Shown: positions 47,281-58,439, counted from the first letter of the stretch. The stretch is DNA of 64,000 nt from Aselliscus stoliczkanus (GCA_033961575.1 CM066733.1:137194421-137258420), one strand, 5' to 3'. Translations and numbers: made by a program. Notes: a model not told the origin generated them from the sequence alone.

Positions 47281-48985
47281 CACTGCTAGAAATAGAATAT
47301 AGGGTAAATTTAAGAGACCACTGAATTTCCTATTTGGTTTGACTCATAACATGAACTGTGTGCAATACTACCAGGGTTTATTATTATACTTTTAAGTGAT
47401 AACAATTAGTTGTAATAATAAATATTTAAATATTGCCATATATTCCAAATACTTTATTTGGAGTTGGAGTGTTCAAGTACATCATTATTAAAATAATTTT
47501 AACTTAGATAATTCTTTATTTGAAGAGGTTCCAAAATTAGTTGACTAATTATAATTGCCATACATGTCATTTATTTAGTCTTTCAGTGTGAGCCAAGTTT
47601 ATATACATATATCTACAGTTTATACACACATATATATGTATATATAATTTCATAAAGTTTATATTCAATAAATTTGTTAAATACTGATAATGTCATCAAA
47701 AAGGTAGATATAAATTCTGGGTAAATCTGCTAATGGGAGCTACTTAAGTTGAAATATTCCAATATTTCTAGAAAAAAATAAGAGCAACAAGAATAAACAA
47801 ATTTACATGAATCTCATACCTCCAACCTAACTGGAAAACAATGCATCAAACAAATTTAAATTACCTGTTAGTAATAAAATAAACATCAATTTTAATACAA
47901 CTATTTGTTACAGTGACAAGCCTCTACAATAATCCAAAAGATTGTCTTGAAAAAATAACCTGCAAGTGCAAAAGAGAATCAAAGGATATATAATACTGAA
48001 GTAAAATCACTCTGAGAAAGTCTACTCCACATAAACAAACACTGAGAGTCATATCAGATCTGAGCACAGAGCACAGAAAGAGAACTTCAAAAATATATAG
48101 GATTACCTGAAACAGCCTTGGAAAGGGACTGTGCCTTTGAAAAACATATTTTTAAAAAGGGAAAAACTCCTTGGAAATTAAACAGTAACGGGAAAATTTT
48201 AAAAGGACTGAAAATTGGATACAACAAGAAAAAAGAATAATAAAAATCAAAGTTCAAAGAACTAGTTGACCTTGGAAGAACAGATTCAAGTAAAAGCTTA
48301 AGAAAGGGTATTGAACAAAAGTAGGAAAATAATCACATAAATGAAAATGAGCTAGAGAAAGAATGTAAAATGTCCTGAGACAAAAATAGTTTAAAAGGTA
48401 AACAGACAGAAAAGATTCAGTATGTGTATAATTGAATTCCATGAAGAAGAAAATCTAAACAATGGAACAGAAAAAGAAAAAAATGAATACTATAACCCAA
48501 GAAAAATTTCCAGGAGTAAAAGAAAACCTCGTTTTACATATTGCCCACCTAGCGTTTGAGAAAACTGACCCAATTGGTCAACTCTAGGGCGTAATTTAGT
48601 AAGGTACATGAATTTAAATACAAAGACACAATCCTCACATGTTCCATGCGAAAAGATCAAATAACATACCAGAAAATTAGACCAGCATCAGGTTTCTAAA
48701 AAAACCATATAGATCAAAGTGACAATGGAGAATTTTCAAGAAACTCAAGGCTTAATTTACTCAATAAAATTATGTTGACTTTGTATCAAAGCAAATTAGC
48801 CACTCAATGTTCCGTTGGAAAAGCTGAGCAATGTGGAACAATCACAGGAAAAGGTTTAAAATCTAATGCCAAAGTAAAGTTTAAACCAAAAGGCATTAAA
48901 AGCTGCTGTTTAATACAAAAATTCACTTACCACCACCATGTAAAGTTATAAATATCTACATCTAAACAACATAGAAATCACTTTT

Positions 48986-49108
48986 TTTTTTTTTTTTAAG
49001 CTGAGCTATCCTGCCACCTGTTGGCAGCTCAGCTCGGGCTGGGCATCGAACTGCTGTTGTTCAGAGCTCAGCTCACACTCTTGACCAACTGAGCCACTCG
49101 GCCGGCCC
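48986..49108 (-). mobile_element. monomeric VES/Rhin-like tRNA SINE, antisense
   Basis: On the minus strand it starts GGGCCGGCCGAGTGGCTCAG. The A box is TGGCTCAGTTGG, a degenerate B box follows, and it ends with GCCAACAGGTGGCAGGATAG and poly-A. The body matches unit 1 plus the start of unit 2 of the composite SINEs. A perfect duplication AGAAATCACTTTT lies at 48973-48985 and 49109-49121. Confidence 0.93.
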
Positions 49109-49798
49109 AGAAATCACTTTTGTAAAGCAGGAACTGCAAGCAAATATAGAAAGCAACACAGTAAAAATAGGAGACTTTAACATAGTACTCTCAGTATAAA
49201 ACTGATGAGGTGGAAGAAAGATAAATAAATATGGAGAACATCTAAATAAACACATTTGATTTTATGGATCAATTATACACCCTAATAATAGAGAAAACCC
49301 CTTTTTAATGTAGCTCTAGTAAACATGGACATCAAAAAATGATTAGGTTACAAAAAAATCATAAGTAAGTTTAATAAGGTAGTAATATTATAATAGAAAT
49401 TACCCTGATCACAACAAAATAATGAAACATTAATGAGAAAATCAGTTTTAAATGTTACACATGGAAATTCAATGTTTGTTAAAGTTGAAATAAAAACCAA
49501 AATTACAGATTTTTGAAGACAAAACTGCTACACAGCAGAATGCGTTGGATGTATTAAAGCTTTATCAGAGAAAATTCTACGTCTTAAATTTCTTTTATCA
49601 GCCAAAAAAAAAAAAGAAAAGAAAAGAGACGTGTAAAAGAAAAGAAAGAATAAAACCAACTGAATTAAATTCACAATTTAAAATCTAGAAAACTTCAACG
49701 TAAACTCAAAAAAGCACAATCTAAAAAATAGTAAAAATATAACAGAAATCATTGGGGTAGAGCTCAGAAAAACTGTAGGTTAATAATTCAAAATTCTA

Positions 49799-50429
49799 GG
49801 GTTGGCCAAGTGGCTCAGTTGGTTAAGAGTTGACTTAGAGTGCAAGCTCTGAGCAACAAGGCCACCGGTTGGATTCCCATGAGGGCCAGTGAACGCTGCG
49901 CCCTAGCTGAGCTGTCACTGAGCTGCCAACAGGTGGCAGGATGGCTCAGCTGGTGTAACAACAAGATTGCCTGTTCAATGGTGGGCTATGCCCACCTGCA
50001 ATTAAAAGATTGAACTGGGCTACTTGAACTGAGCCCGGATGGCTCAGAGGATAGGGCATGAACTCTTAACAATAAGGCTGCCGGGTTCGACTCCCGCATG
50101 GGATGGTGGCTATGCCCACCTGCAACTAAGACTGAACTCCGCACCTTGATCTGAGCTGCTGCCCGGATGGCTCAGTGGATAGAGCGTGCACTCTCAACAA
50201 TGAGGCTGCAGGTTCGACTCCCACATGGGATGATGGCTAAGCCCACCCGCAACTAAGATTGAACACAGCACCTTCAGCTTAGAGGCCACAAGCTGCCAAT
50301 GGGCAGCCACATGGTGACTGGAGTCCTCCACAATGAAGACTGAAGAACAACAACTTGTCTGTTCCCCTTCCCTGGTTCCCCAACACCGTTCCCCTCCCCA
50401 GTACCCCAATACAATCTTTAAAAAAATAA
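49799..50429 (+). mobile_element. four-unit composite tRNA-derived SINE (631 bp) with 17-bp TSD
   Basis: Four tRNA-like units are in tandem. Unit 1: A box TGGCTCAGTTGG (49811-49822), B box GGTTGGATTCC (49867-49877). Unit 2: A box TGGCTCAGCTGG (49942-49953), B box lost. Unit 3: TGGCTCAGAGGA (50040-50051) and GGTTCGACTCC (50084-50094). Unit 4: TGGCTCAGTGGA (50168-50179) and GGTTCGACTCC (50211-50221). Units 3 and 4 are near-duplicates of each other with the same 'cccacc.gcaactaag' linker. It ends in a C-rich 'ccccttccctggttcccc' module and an A-rich tail. The whole is flanked by AATAATTCAAAATTCTA at 49782-49798 and 50430-50446, so it inserted as one RNA-derived unit. Confidence 0.95.
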
Positions 50430-51345
50430 AATAATTCAAAATTCTATATTTAAAAAAATCTTAAACATATACTAGAGCAGGTAGCAAACTTGATTAAAAA
50501 ACTGTGAAAGAAAGCACAGAATAAGGGATAAGAACGGAAAAATAACTATAGAAAAAGAATACACTTTAAATATTACCATAAAATAATTTTTAGGCCACAT
50601 ATATATAAATGAAATATATCTGCATAAAACAAATAATTTTCTTAGTAAAACAGTTTACCATAATTTACTACAGTAAACACTTTTATAAATTAAAAAGACT
50701 GATTTCCATAGAAAAAGAATGAAAAAAACTATTAGGGGCATAACCTAGATACAAAAGTACCACATCTAGATAATTTCCAGTGGCATTTTTATAAAACATT
50801 CATGTAATCCAAATGTTCCCTAAATTGTTCTAGATCTGATACAGTATAAAAAAGAAAACAGACTGAAATAAGATATATTAACATCATAGAAGTATCAGTT
50901 TTCCCTAAATTAATTGAGCAATTTAGTAAACTACATAAGAGCCACTCTTTTTCATTTTTTTCCCTCATGAACATAGACAAGTTGATAATAAAGGTTCTGT
51001 TGATACAAAAACATATTAAGAATAATTTTAAAAAACAAAAGCTAAAAGAAGCACTAGCTCTACATTATATTAAAAACACTATAAAGCCACTGTTATTATA
51101 TTTATGTGGTAATGACATTTGAAGAGATAGACCAGTAGAATAGAAATAGAACAAATAAACCCAAGCATATATATGAAATTCTGGGGTATGATTAAAAAAA
51201 ACATCTCATATCACTTGAATAAAACAAACGTAGTAAGTGCTGTTGGAGAGCAATGAGTAGCCATTAGAAAAAGATAAATTTAGATCCATACTTCAAACCA
51301 TAAACATTAATAGTCTAATTGATGAAAGATCTAAAGAAGGAGGAT

Positions 51346-51539
51346 GGAGAAGGGAGAAGGAGGAAAAGGAGGAGGAGGAGGAGGAGGAGGAGGGGGGAGG
51401 GAGAAGGAGGAAAAGGAGGAGGAGGAGGAGGAGGAGGAGGAGGGAGGAGGGAGGAGGGAGAAGGAGGAGGACAAACAGAGCGGAGAAGAAAGAAAAGGAG
51501 AAGGAGAAGGAGGAGGAGGAGGAGGGAGGATGAGGAGGA
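51346..51539 (+). repeat. (GGA)n polypurine tract
   Basis: 51346-51471 is 126 bases of pure purine on the plus strand. A second almost pure purine run follows to 51539. It is built from GGA, GGAA and GGGA units. Such mirror-like purine tracts can form triplex (H-DNA) structures. The Glu/Arg/Gly-rich and Ser/Leu/Pro-rich open frames on the two strands are repeat translations. Confidence 0.97.
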
Positions 51540-52570
51540 CCAGGACTAGGAAGAGAAGGAGTCACACAAATACTAGAGTCATGGGATATGGGGGAATTTT
51601 TTCTAAATTGGACTGAAAAATGTAGATGAAATGCAAAAAAAAAAAAAAAAAAAGAAGATTCACATAAGTAAAATGTTCCTAGGATCAAAAAGTAGCATAT
51701 CAGTAAATTTAGAAGACAAATGCCCAAGTGACAATCAGGGACAAATATTACAAATAAAGATCCAAAACTTCTACAAGTTTAAAGTGAAAAGTTCAAATAC
51801 TAGATAGAAAAAAATAAACAGATAATTCATAAGAAAAATAGTATATAAATGACTCAAACATACAAGAAAAGATATTCAACTTTACTCATATAAAAGAAAT
51901 ACAAATGAAAACTACTGTGGATACCATCATATTAGCAGAAACTAAAAAGCCTGACAAAGCATTCTGATCAGCAGGCTATGGGGAGACAGGCACTCTCATA
52001 CTTTGTTAATGGGGTTGCAAGTGGGTGCAACTCTGTGGAATGGAAACTGGAAGTATCTAGCAAAGTTACATTGATGTATATCTTTGACTTAGCAATTTCA
52101 CTAAGAATTTACTTTGAAGATTCATCTTGAATATGAAAATACTTCTTCACAAGGTTATTCGTTGCCATGTTTTCATAATTGCAAAATAGTACAAACAACA
52201 TAAATGTATAAACATAAGATGCTAATTCAATTAATTATGGTAACTATGAAATAGAGTATTATGCAGCTGTAAGAAAGAATAAAAATGATCTCTGCCTATG
52301 AATAATTTCCAGAATACATTTTTCAGTGAAAAGAAACCTACATGTGAAGAATATTGGTAGTAAACTACTTTTATATATAAGAAAAAAAAATATGGAGATA
52401 ATCTATTTTTGTAAGAAAAAGCCTAAAAGGACAGGCTACAAAGTAATGAGACTGGGAGTGCGAATAGGATAGAAGGAATGAGGGGAGCAATGTAATTTTC
52501 TGAGTATAACTTTTGAGACAGTTTTACTTTTGCAACTATGTTACTATTTGACAGCCTTAAAAAAGATTAA

Positions 52571-53892
52571 GTTTCTAAGAACTTGTCCATTTCCTGTGGG
52601 TTATTGAATTTGGTAGCATATAGTCTTTTATAGATTCTTGTATGATCCTTTTTATTTCCATGATATCCATCCTAACTTCTCTGCTTTCAATTCTGATTTT
52701 GTTTATTTGTGTCTTTCCTGTTTTTTTCTTAGTGAGTATAGCCTAGAATTTGTCAATTTTATTAATCTTCGCAAAGAACCAGATCTTTGTTGCATTAATT
52801 TTTTTCTACTGTCTTCTCTATTTCATTTAATTCTGCTTTAATTTTTATTATTTCCTTCCTTCTGGTGGCTTTCAGTTTCATTTGTTCTTTCTTTTCTAGT
52901 GCTTTATGATGAAATGTTACAGAGTTTATTTGGGACTTTCTTGTGTCTTGAAATAGGCCTGTAGTCATATAAGTTTCCCTCTTAATACTGCTTTCACAGT
53001 ATCCCAGTAATTTTGATATGATGTATTTTCATTCTCATTTGTTTCTCTGTATCTTTTGATCTCTCCTTAGGGAAATGCAAAAAAAAACAAAAAAAAAACA
53101 GAAAACAAAAGACAAACAAACAAAAAACACAATGAGATGCTACCTAACACCTGTTAGAAAGGCTGTTATTAACAAGACAGGAAATAACTAGCATTGGAGA
53201 GGTTGTGAAGAAAAAGGAGCCATCATACACTGCTGAGGGGGATGTAAAATGGTACAGTCACTGTGGAAAATAGTATGGAGGTTGCTCAAAAAATTTTGGA
53301 ATATAATTACCATATGATTTAGCAATCCCTCTTCTGCATATGTACTCAAAAAATATGAAAACATTTATTTGTAAAGACATATGTCCCCCTATGTTCATAG
53401 CAGTATTCGTCATGGTGGTCAAGACATGGAAATAACCAAAGTGTCATCTGATCAATGATTGGATAAAGAAGATGTGGTACATATATACAATTGAATATTA
53501 TTCAGTTACAGGAAAAGTTGAAATACCGTCTTATGCAACAATTTGGATGGATCTTGAGATTATCATGATAAGACAAGTAAGTCAGACAGAAAAAGTCAAG
53601 AACCATATGATTACACTCATGTGGCATATAAAACTGAAAGCAACAAATGAACAAGACAAACAAACAAATAAAAACTCGTAGGCACAGACAACAATTTAGT
53701 GGTTACCAGAGGGTATGGGGGAAGGGGTGGTAGTAGAGGAGTGTAAAGGGGATCAAAATATATGGTGATGGAAGGAGAACTGACTCTGGGTGGTGAACAC
53801 ACAATAAAATATATTGATAATATATTATAGAACTGTATAATTGAAACATATAATTTTACTAACCAATGTCATCCCAATAAATTAAAAAAAAA
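52571..53892 (+). mobile_element. LINE-1 with 5' inversion (twin priming), TSD-flanked
   Basis: Left segment 52571 to about 53066 is antisense ORF2, from the linker between endonuclease and reverse transcriptase ('gcaaagaaccagatctttgttgc' is the complement of the SWFFEK-like region). Right segment, about 53067-53892, is sense ORF2 3' end and 3' UTR with AATAAA and poly-A. The two meet head to head at 'ctccttagggaaatgcaaa', followed by an A-rich expansion. A 12-bp duplication AAAAAAGATTAA lies at 52559-52570 and 53893-53904, outside both segments, so this is one insertion event. The 69-codon frame at 53472-53681 is the end of ORF2 with a WYIYTIEYYS motif. Confidence 0.92.
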
Positions 53893-53904
53893 AAAAAAGA
53901 TTAA

Positions 53905-54150
53905 TGGAAACAGAGACTAAAGCGGTGGCTGCCAGAATAGAGGGATTGGGGAGATGGGTCAAAAAAGTGAAGGGAAATATAGTCAATAATATTGTGATAA
54001 ATTTGCGCAGTGATATCATCGGATTACTGGGATTAGTGGGGGTGATCACATTGTAAGGTATAAAAAAATGTCAAATCACTATATTATATACCTGAAACTA
54101 ATGTAACAAATATAATATTGTATACCAACCATACTTATAAAAATTTTAAT
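53905..54150 (+). mobile_element. old LINE-1 3' UTR fragment, sense
   Basis: It reads 'cagagactaaagcggtggctgccagaatag', 'gggagatgggtcaaaaaagtgaaggg', 'atacctgaaactaatgtaacaa' and 'attgtataccaacc', a typical old L1 3' UTR. It lies just right of the twin-primed insertion. Confidence 0.8.
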
Positions 54151-54712
54151 AAGCAGAGACCATGTCAACTCTTCTCCCTAGCATATGTCATAGGTTGGAC
54201 TCAAATACTCATAAAAATCTCAAAAAAATAAATTAAAAAACAAAAACACAAAAGGGACAAAAAAATGAGAAAAAAAAACACAACACCATAACAAATCTGA
54301 TGCAAACAGGAGTAAACTATAATGTAAATAAATTAACCAAATTGTTTTTAAAATAAATACATATGTTAAATAAATAAATGTCTGTGTGTTGGAAGGTAAA
54401 GAAATGTTCAAGGAATGATGGGGCATGATCAAAATACACAAGAGCTTTCTGAAGGAGTTTCCACTGGCCATACCTTTGGGTACTTTGTACAGTAAAATAG
54501 ATAATAATATTAATGGATCATAACCCTTCAAATAAAGGAGGAAGCTGTGGGTCCTTAATGATGTAATTTCATAATTAAGAATGTAAGCCTATAGAACAGG
54601 AAGGAAAGTTCTTATGTACGGTAGAAGGCCAACTAGTAAATGCAAAAGCAATGACAGAAAATCACCATCTGAGAAAGATCACACTAATAATTGATTCAGG
54701 TAGGGATAATCA
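54151..54712. other. unique AT-rich sequence, nothing recognised
   Basis: A 103-codon minus-strand frame (54220-54531) is hydrophobic and low-complexity (Leu/Ile/Phe-rich), as expected from A-rich DNA read backwards. No domain. Confidence 0.45.
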
Positions 54713-55027
54713 ATGGGTCAACTTCGAGATTATCATGCTAAGCAAAATAAATCAGATAGAAAAAGTCGAGAACCATATGATTTCACTCACATGTGGGATA
54801 TACAAGTGAAAGACACAAAAACCAAAACTCATACACAGACAACAGTTTAGTGATTAGCAGAAGGTAAGGGGGTGGTAGAAGAGGAAAAAGGGGATCAAAT
54901 ACATGGTGATGGAAGGAGAATTGATTGGATGGTGAACACACAATACAATATATAGATGATATAGAATTGTACATTTGAAACCTATATAATTTAATTAAAC
55001 AATGTCACCCCAATAAATTTTTTTAAA
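54713..55027 (+). mobile_element. LINE-1 3' end fragment, sense
   Basis: It contains 'cttcgagattatcatgctaagcaaaataaatcagatag', 'gatttcactcacatgtgggatata', 'gatggtgaacacacaa' and 'caatgtcaccccaataaattt', closely parallel to the 3' end of the twin-primed L1. It is 5'-truncated in the ORF2 end. Confidence 0.9.
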
Positions 55028-55266
55028 AATCTAATAAGTGACAGGATATTTGCTTATTCTCAAAATATCCCCCACAAAATGTGGTCTAATTAGAAAGGGA
55101 AAACTTTACAATGGAGAAACCTAAAGGACTTCAGATTAATCAAGTAAATAGTTATTACCAGTACTGGAACAAAGTAAATCATTTACATAACTTCTATTTT
55201 ATCATAAGTAAACATCATCATTTAAACACCAATGGGAACAAATTCCTTAAAATGACTGGCCTGTAA

Positions 55267-55380
55267 GGCCGGCCGAGTGGCGCAGTGTTTAAGCGCTGGC
55301 TTGGGAAGCCAGTGGCCCCATTTCGGGTCCCACATATGAGGGCCAGTGATACTGCCCTCAAAAAAAAAAAAAAAAAAAAA
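55267..55380 (+). mobile_element. short tRNA-derived SINE (Pro-like), sense
   Basis: It starts GGCCGGCCGAGTGGCGCAGT. The anticodon arm is CTGGC-TTGGGAA-GCCAG, the B-box-like segment is TTTCGGGTCCC, and the tail module GAGGGCCAGTGATACTGCCC runs into poly-A. A duplication AAAATGACTGGCCTGTAA / AAAATGACTGGTCTGTAA lies at 55249-55266 and about 55380-55397, with one difference, so this is a young copy. Confidence 0.95.
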
Positions 55381-55399
55381 AAATGACTGGTCTGTAATC

Positions 55400-55984
55400 T
55401 TCAAAGTAATCAGTCATGATAGATAAAGACTAAAGAAGAGTAAGACACTGTAAAAAAGATTAAATAGGTATTAAAGCTAAATGTAATATGCAATATTGAA
55501 TTGAATCATGGTACAATATTTTTTCTTTGTAAAGATTATTATTTAGACAATTGGCATATATATGGCATTGTAAATTAGATAATTAAATTGGATCAATTAT
55601 AACATTATAACATTATATAATTAAGCAATTATACAAATGTAATAATAATATACTCGTATCAACATGTTTTTGCTAGTAGGGAATAATACATAGCCATGAT
55701 GTTTACAACTTACTTTCAAATAATTTAGAAAAATATTAAATGTACTTATATAGACAGAAAACTTTAAGGCAAAATGTGGCAAATGGTAACGATTAAGGAA
55801 TATTGGTTTAAAGTATACAGTAGTTTTATGTATTACTTGTGTAACTATTCCCTAAGGTTTTGAATTTTTTCAAAATAAAAAGTTGCAAAAAATGGAAATA
55901 TTTTGTTATAAAATATAAACATTTAACTCTTGAAGCCAACTTTAAGGATACACAGCATAGTTTAAACTTCATAAGTCGAATTGC
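55400..55984. other. unique AT-rich sequence, nothing recognised
   Basis: No nameable repeat or coding signal. Confidence 0.5.
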
Positions 55985-56143
55985 TCTAGAGGTATAAATA
56001 CTGGTTCTTCTACTTATTAGTTGTAATATCTCGTGCAAATTTCTTCACTGATGTTGTCTCTGTTTTCATGGTTTTAAAATAGAAGTGTATCACATGGAGC
56101 TATTATGAAGATTGAATTGCTATCTATTGAGTAACTATATATA
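55985..56143 (+). mobile_element. MIR SINE, left part, sense
   Basis: It reads 'cttattagttgtaatatctcgtgcaaatttcttcactgatg', 'ttttaaaatagaag', 'ggagctattatgaagattgaat..' and 'gagtaactatata', matching MIR (ttagctgtgtgaccttgggcaagt, tgtaaaatggg, tgttgtgaggattaaatgag). The MIR resumes after the MITE at 56379. Confidence 0.8.
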
Positions 56144-56378
56144 CTGGGGGCACCAAAAAAATATACAAGTGGACACTTTGGTCAACATTGCTCAAGCAGT
56201 AGTTTACCATAATCAGAAGTGTCTGCACATTGATGGTAACCACTTTGAGAACCTCTTGTAATTGCAGAAGTCAAACATGACTTGTATTCATCCTTTGTTA
56301 TTGGTATATATTGAATATTACAATTTTAATACAGTTTTCCTTTCTTAAAATGTGTATACATTTTTTTGGTACCCTCCG
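56144..56378 (+). mobile_element. mariner-derived MITE, copy 2, inserted in a MIR
   Basis: The terminal inverted repeats are CTGGGGGCACCAAAAAAATA at the left and TTTTTTTGGTACCCTCCG at the right, flanked by TA at 56142-56143 and 56379-56380. Between them a plus-strand segment (about 56210-56265) can be read as QKCLHIDGNHFENLL, resembling a mariner transposase C-terminus. This makes it an internally deleted mariner and not a MITE of unknown origin. The rest is shared with copies 1 and 3. Confidence 0.88.
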
Positions 56379-56380
56379 TA

Positions 56381-56420
56381 TAAAGCAGAGGCTGGCACAT
56401 AATGAACGTTTGTTAAATAA
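56381..56420 (+). mobile_element. MIR SINE, right part, sense
   Basis: 'aagcagaggctggcacataatgaacgtttgttaa' is the MIR 3' segment (cagtgcctggcacatagtaagcgctcaataaatg). Removing the MITE and one TA rejoins it to the left part. Confidence 0.8.
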
Positions 56421-57040
56421 AATAAAATTGATTTTTTTTTTGCTATCTTACTGAATCAAAACACAAAATTCACTAATACCTATGATCAATGTGTACAATA
56501 TAGGAACCGTGGTATATCTTGTTGAGAAATGAATTCCAGCTGAAGATAGGGCACACTGCATTTATTTTAAAAACAGGAACAAAACTAATGAAAACTAAGA
56601 CAAATTAAGTAATAGCAACTCAGAGCCAGACCATCTGGTCCAATCAAGAACCAACATTAGTGTGAATCAAATTAAATTCAGAATCTTTTAGTTTTCAGAT
56701 TAAAAATAAAAAAAAGTCTACGTACCAATCTAAATTTGGACCACAGTTTTGATGCTAAAAGGTAAGGAATGGAGTGCTGAGAAAGACAGATTAAAGCTGA
56801 CAGATGAAATTTTGTCAAGGATAACAGATGAGCTTAAAACTACCATTCGTATTGAAAATGTCATATAAAAGCTGAAAAAAAAGACGTTCCAGAAGATAAG
56901 CATGAAATCTGTGTATTGTGCTATTTGTTATGTATGTTTTGGATGTGGAATGCATAGTTTAGTCTGGATGTAATTTGTTTATGGATGTTTAGATCTGTAT
57001 AGCTGTATGTATTTAGAAGCAATACATATGTGTATATGTA
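56421..57040. other. unique sequence, nothing recognised
   Basis: No nameable repeat and no ORF. Confidence 0.5.
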
Positions 57041-57041
57041 T

Positions 57042-57068
57042 ACACACACACACACACACACACACACA
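57042..57068. repeat. (CA)n microsatellite
   Basis: About 27 bases of CA repeat abutting the left end of MITE copy 3. Confidence 0.95.
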
Positions 57069-57196
57069 GGGGGTGCCCCAAAATATATATACACATTTTA
57101 AGAAAGGAAAAGCTTTCTATTATAATTGTAATAACATATACAGATAACAGAAGATGAATACAAGTCCTGTGTATACATTTTTTTTGGCACCCCTGG
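57067..57196 (-). mobile_element. mariner-derived MITE, copy 3
   Basis: Ends CAGGGGGTGCCCCAAAATAT and TTTTTTTTGGCACCCCTGG form a nearly perfect inverted repeat. The interior carries 'cacattttaagaaaggaaaa', the reverse complement of the motif in copies 1 and 2, and 'gatgaatacaagtcctgtgtatac'. It is flanked on the right by TA. The left flank has become a CA repeat. At 130 bp it is the shortest complete copy. Confidence 0.92.
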
Positions 57197-58439
57197 TATA
57201 TACATATATATGTATACATACTTATGTATAGATACTATTTCAGTTTTACATGGAAACAATAAAATAGACAAATAGAAGCCAGTCATTAAAAGGAGGAAAA
57301 GAAAACATTAGTTATAGTAAGGGAAAAATTTAAGCAAAAGATGAAAGGAATGCTTTTGAAACTCCATCACTTGAAAGGAAACAAAGAAACAGAAAAGGTA
57401 TGGAGTAGTTAGAAGGATTCTGGGGAAAGCGCCTGAAGAGTGAATGCTGGGATCAGATCTCAGAGAGCCAGTGGACTACGGCAACAGGCAGACATGTAAA
57501 TGGCGGCACATCTGCATTCAATCTGTGCTGTTTTTATGAATGCTCTGTTTCTCCTCTTTCTCTGAAATCACCCTTCCAAGAGCCCTGAGGCCATTGGAAC
57601 ATGTGTGCTTCCCCCTTACAAACTTCTCTTGGCATCAGGAGACTTGTCTCTATTAATTTAACACAATATTTAAAATATACATAGAAAACATTTTCCTCGA
57701 CTTAGTTCAAGGACTTAATAATATTGATCTGAAAGTCCTAAATTGCTGGGTTTGGAATCTGCCCCAGTCACTAGCCTGTATAGCTTTAGCCAGGGGAAAC
57801 CACGCAAAGTTCAGTAAAATCTATCTAATCTCACTCACTGTTGATGAGACCTCTTTTAAAACTTACACCTATATTTTTGCTTCCTACCTGTTTTTATTTT
57901 GAATCATTAAGCTTTCAAAGATGAGCTCAAATTTAGCCTTTTTCTCTCTTATCTCCTACATTTCTGCATTCTTGTGGTTCAAATGTAGGCATGACATTAA
58001 AGTTGCTGAAGCAATAAATGGTTTTTAAAAGAGAGGTTTTCTTCTACAATTTTCTCTTCTATTTTTTATAAGACAATTTATGATACATCCTCATCTAATC
58101 CAAAATGGCTATTTTCGTTAAGGTCATGAGTCCTAAAAAAATTAGTTTCTTATTCTTATCATTTCTGATCCCTAGTCTCCCGTAGATAAAGTCAATATTT
58201 TTGTTTCTTATCTATCTTACTTGGGATTTGATTATCACACTTATTCTTTCACCTTTCTTTTAAACTGCTCTGCTACTTTGGTATCCCTTCATGGATAGCT
58301 TATCATAGATCTAATTTAACAAGATGATCCCTATTTGATTCATCCCTATTTTATTGTCTCCTGTATTTATTGCAAAGTTCCAAAAAATATACAGTCACAT
58401 ATCATCTTACAGGAATATTCTGTTTGATCCTTATGGCCA
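57197..58439. other. 1.2 kb unique sequence, no gene recognised
   Basis: 57420-57700 is GC-richer and free of obvious repeats. No ORF above 60 codons with a domain, no CpG cluster. Confidence 0.4.

Larger units (their letters stand above)
47800..52558 (+). mobile_element. long old LINE-1 (L1M/HAL1-like), sense, repeatedly interrupted
   Basis: The A-rich strand follows L1 sense order over nearly 4.8 kb: 'tagatcaaagtgacaatgg', 'gaaagcaacacagtaaaaataggagactttaac' (endonuclease-side ORF2), 'aattatacaccc', then 'agagatagaccagtagaatagaaatagaac' near 51125 and 'aataaacccaagcatatatatgaa', and near the 3' end 'gcaaatgaaaactactgtgg'-like and 'ctgtaagaaagaataaaaatgatctctgc'. It is broken by the SINEs at 48986 and 49799 and by the GGA tract at 51346. 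All frames are dead. The left end is uncertain. Confidence 0.6.

Noticed and set aside
49799..50429. tRNA genes
   Set aside because: A and B boxes are present, but acceptor stems do not pair, units are embedded in a retroposon with A-tail and TSD, and several B boxes are degenerate.
51293..51727. 144-codon Ser/Pro/Leu frame and two Glu/Arg/Gly frames
   Set aside because: Both strands of the GGA tract stay open only because the repeat lacks stops. No domain, and the host is an old L1.
54220..54531. 103-codon hydrophobic frame as a membrane protein
   Set aside because: Leu/Ile/Phe/Tyr-rich composition is what A-rich DNA gives on the opposite strand. No start context or domain.
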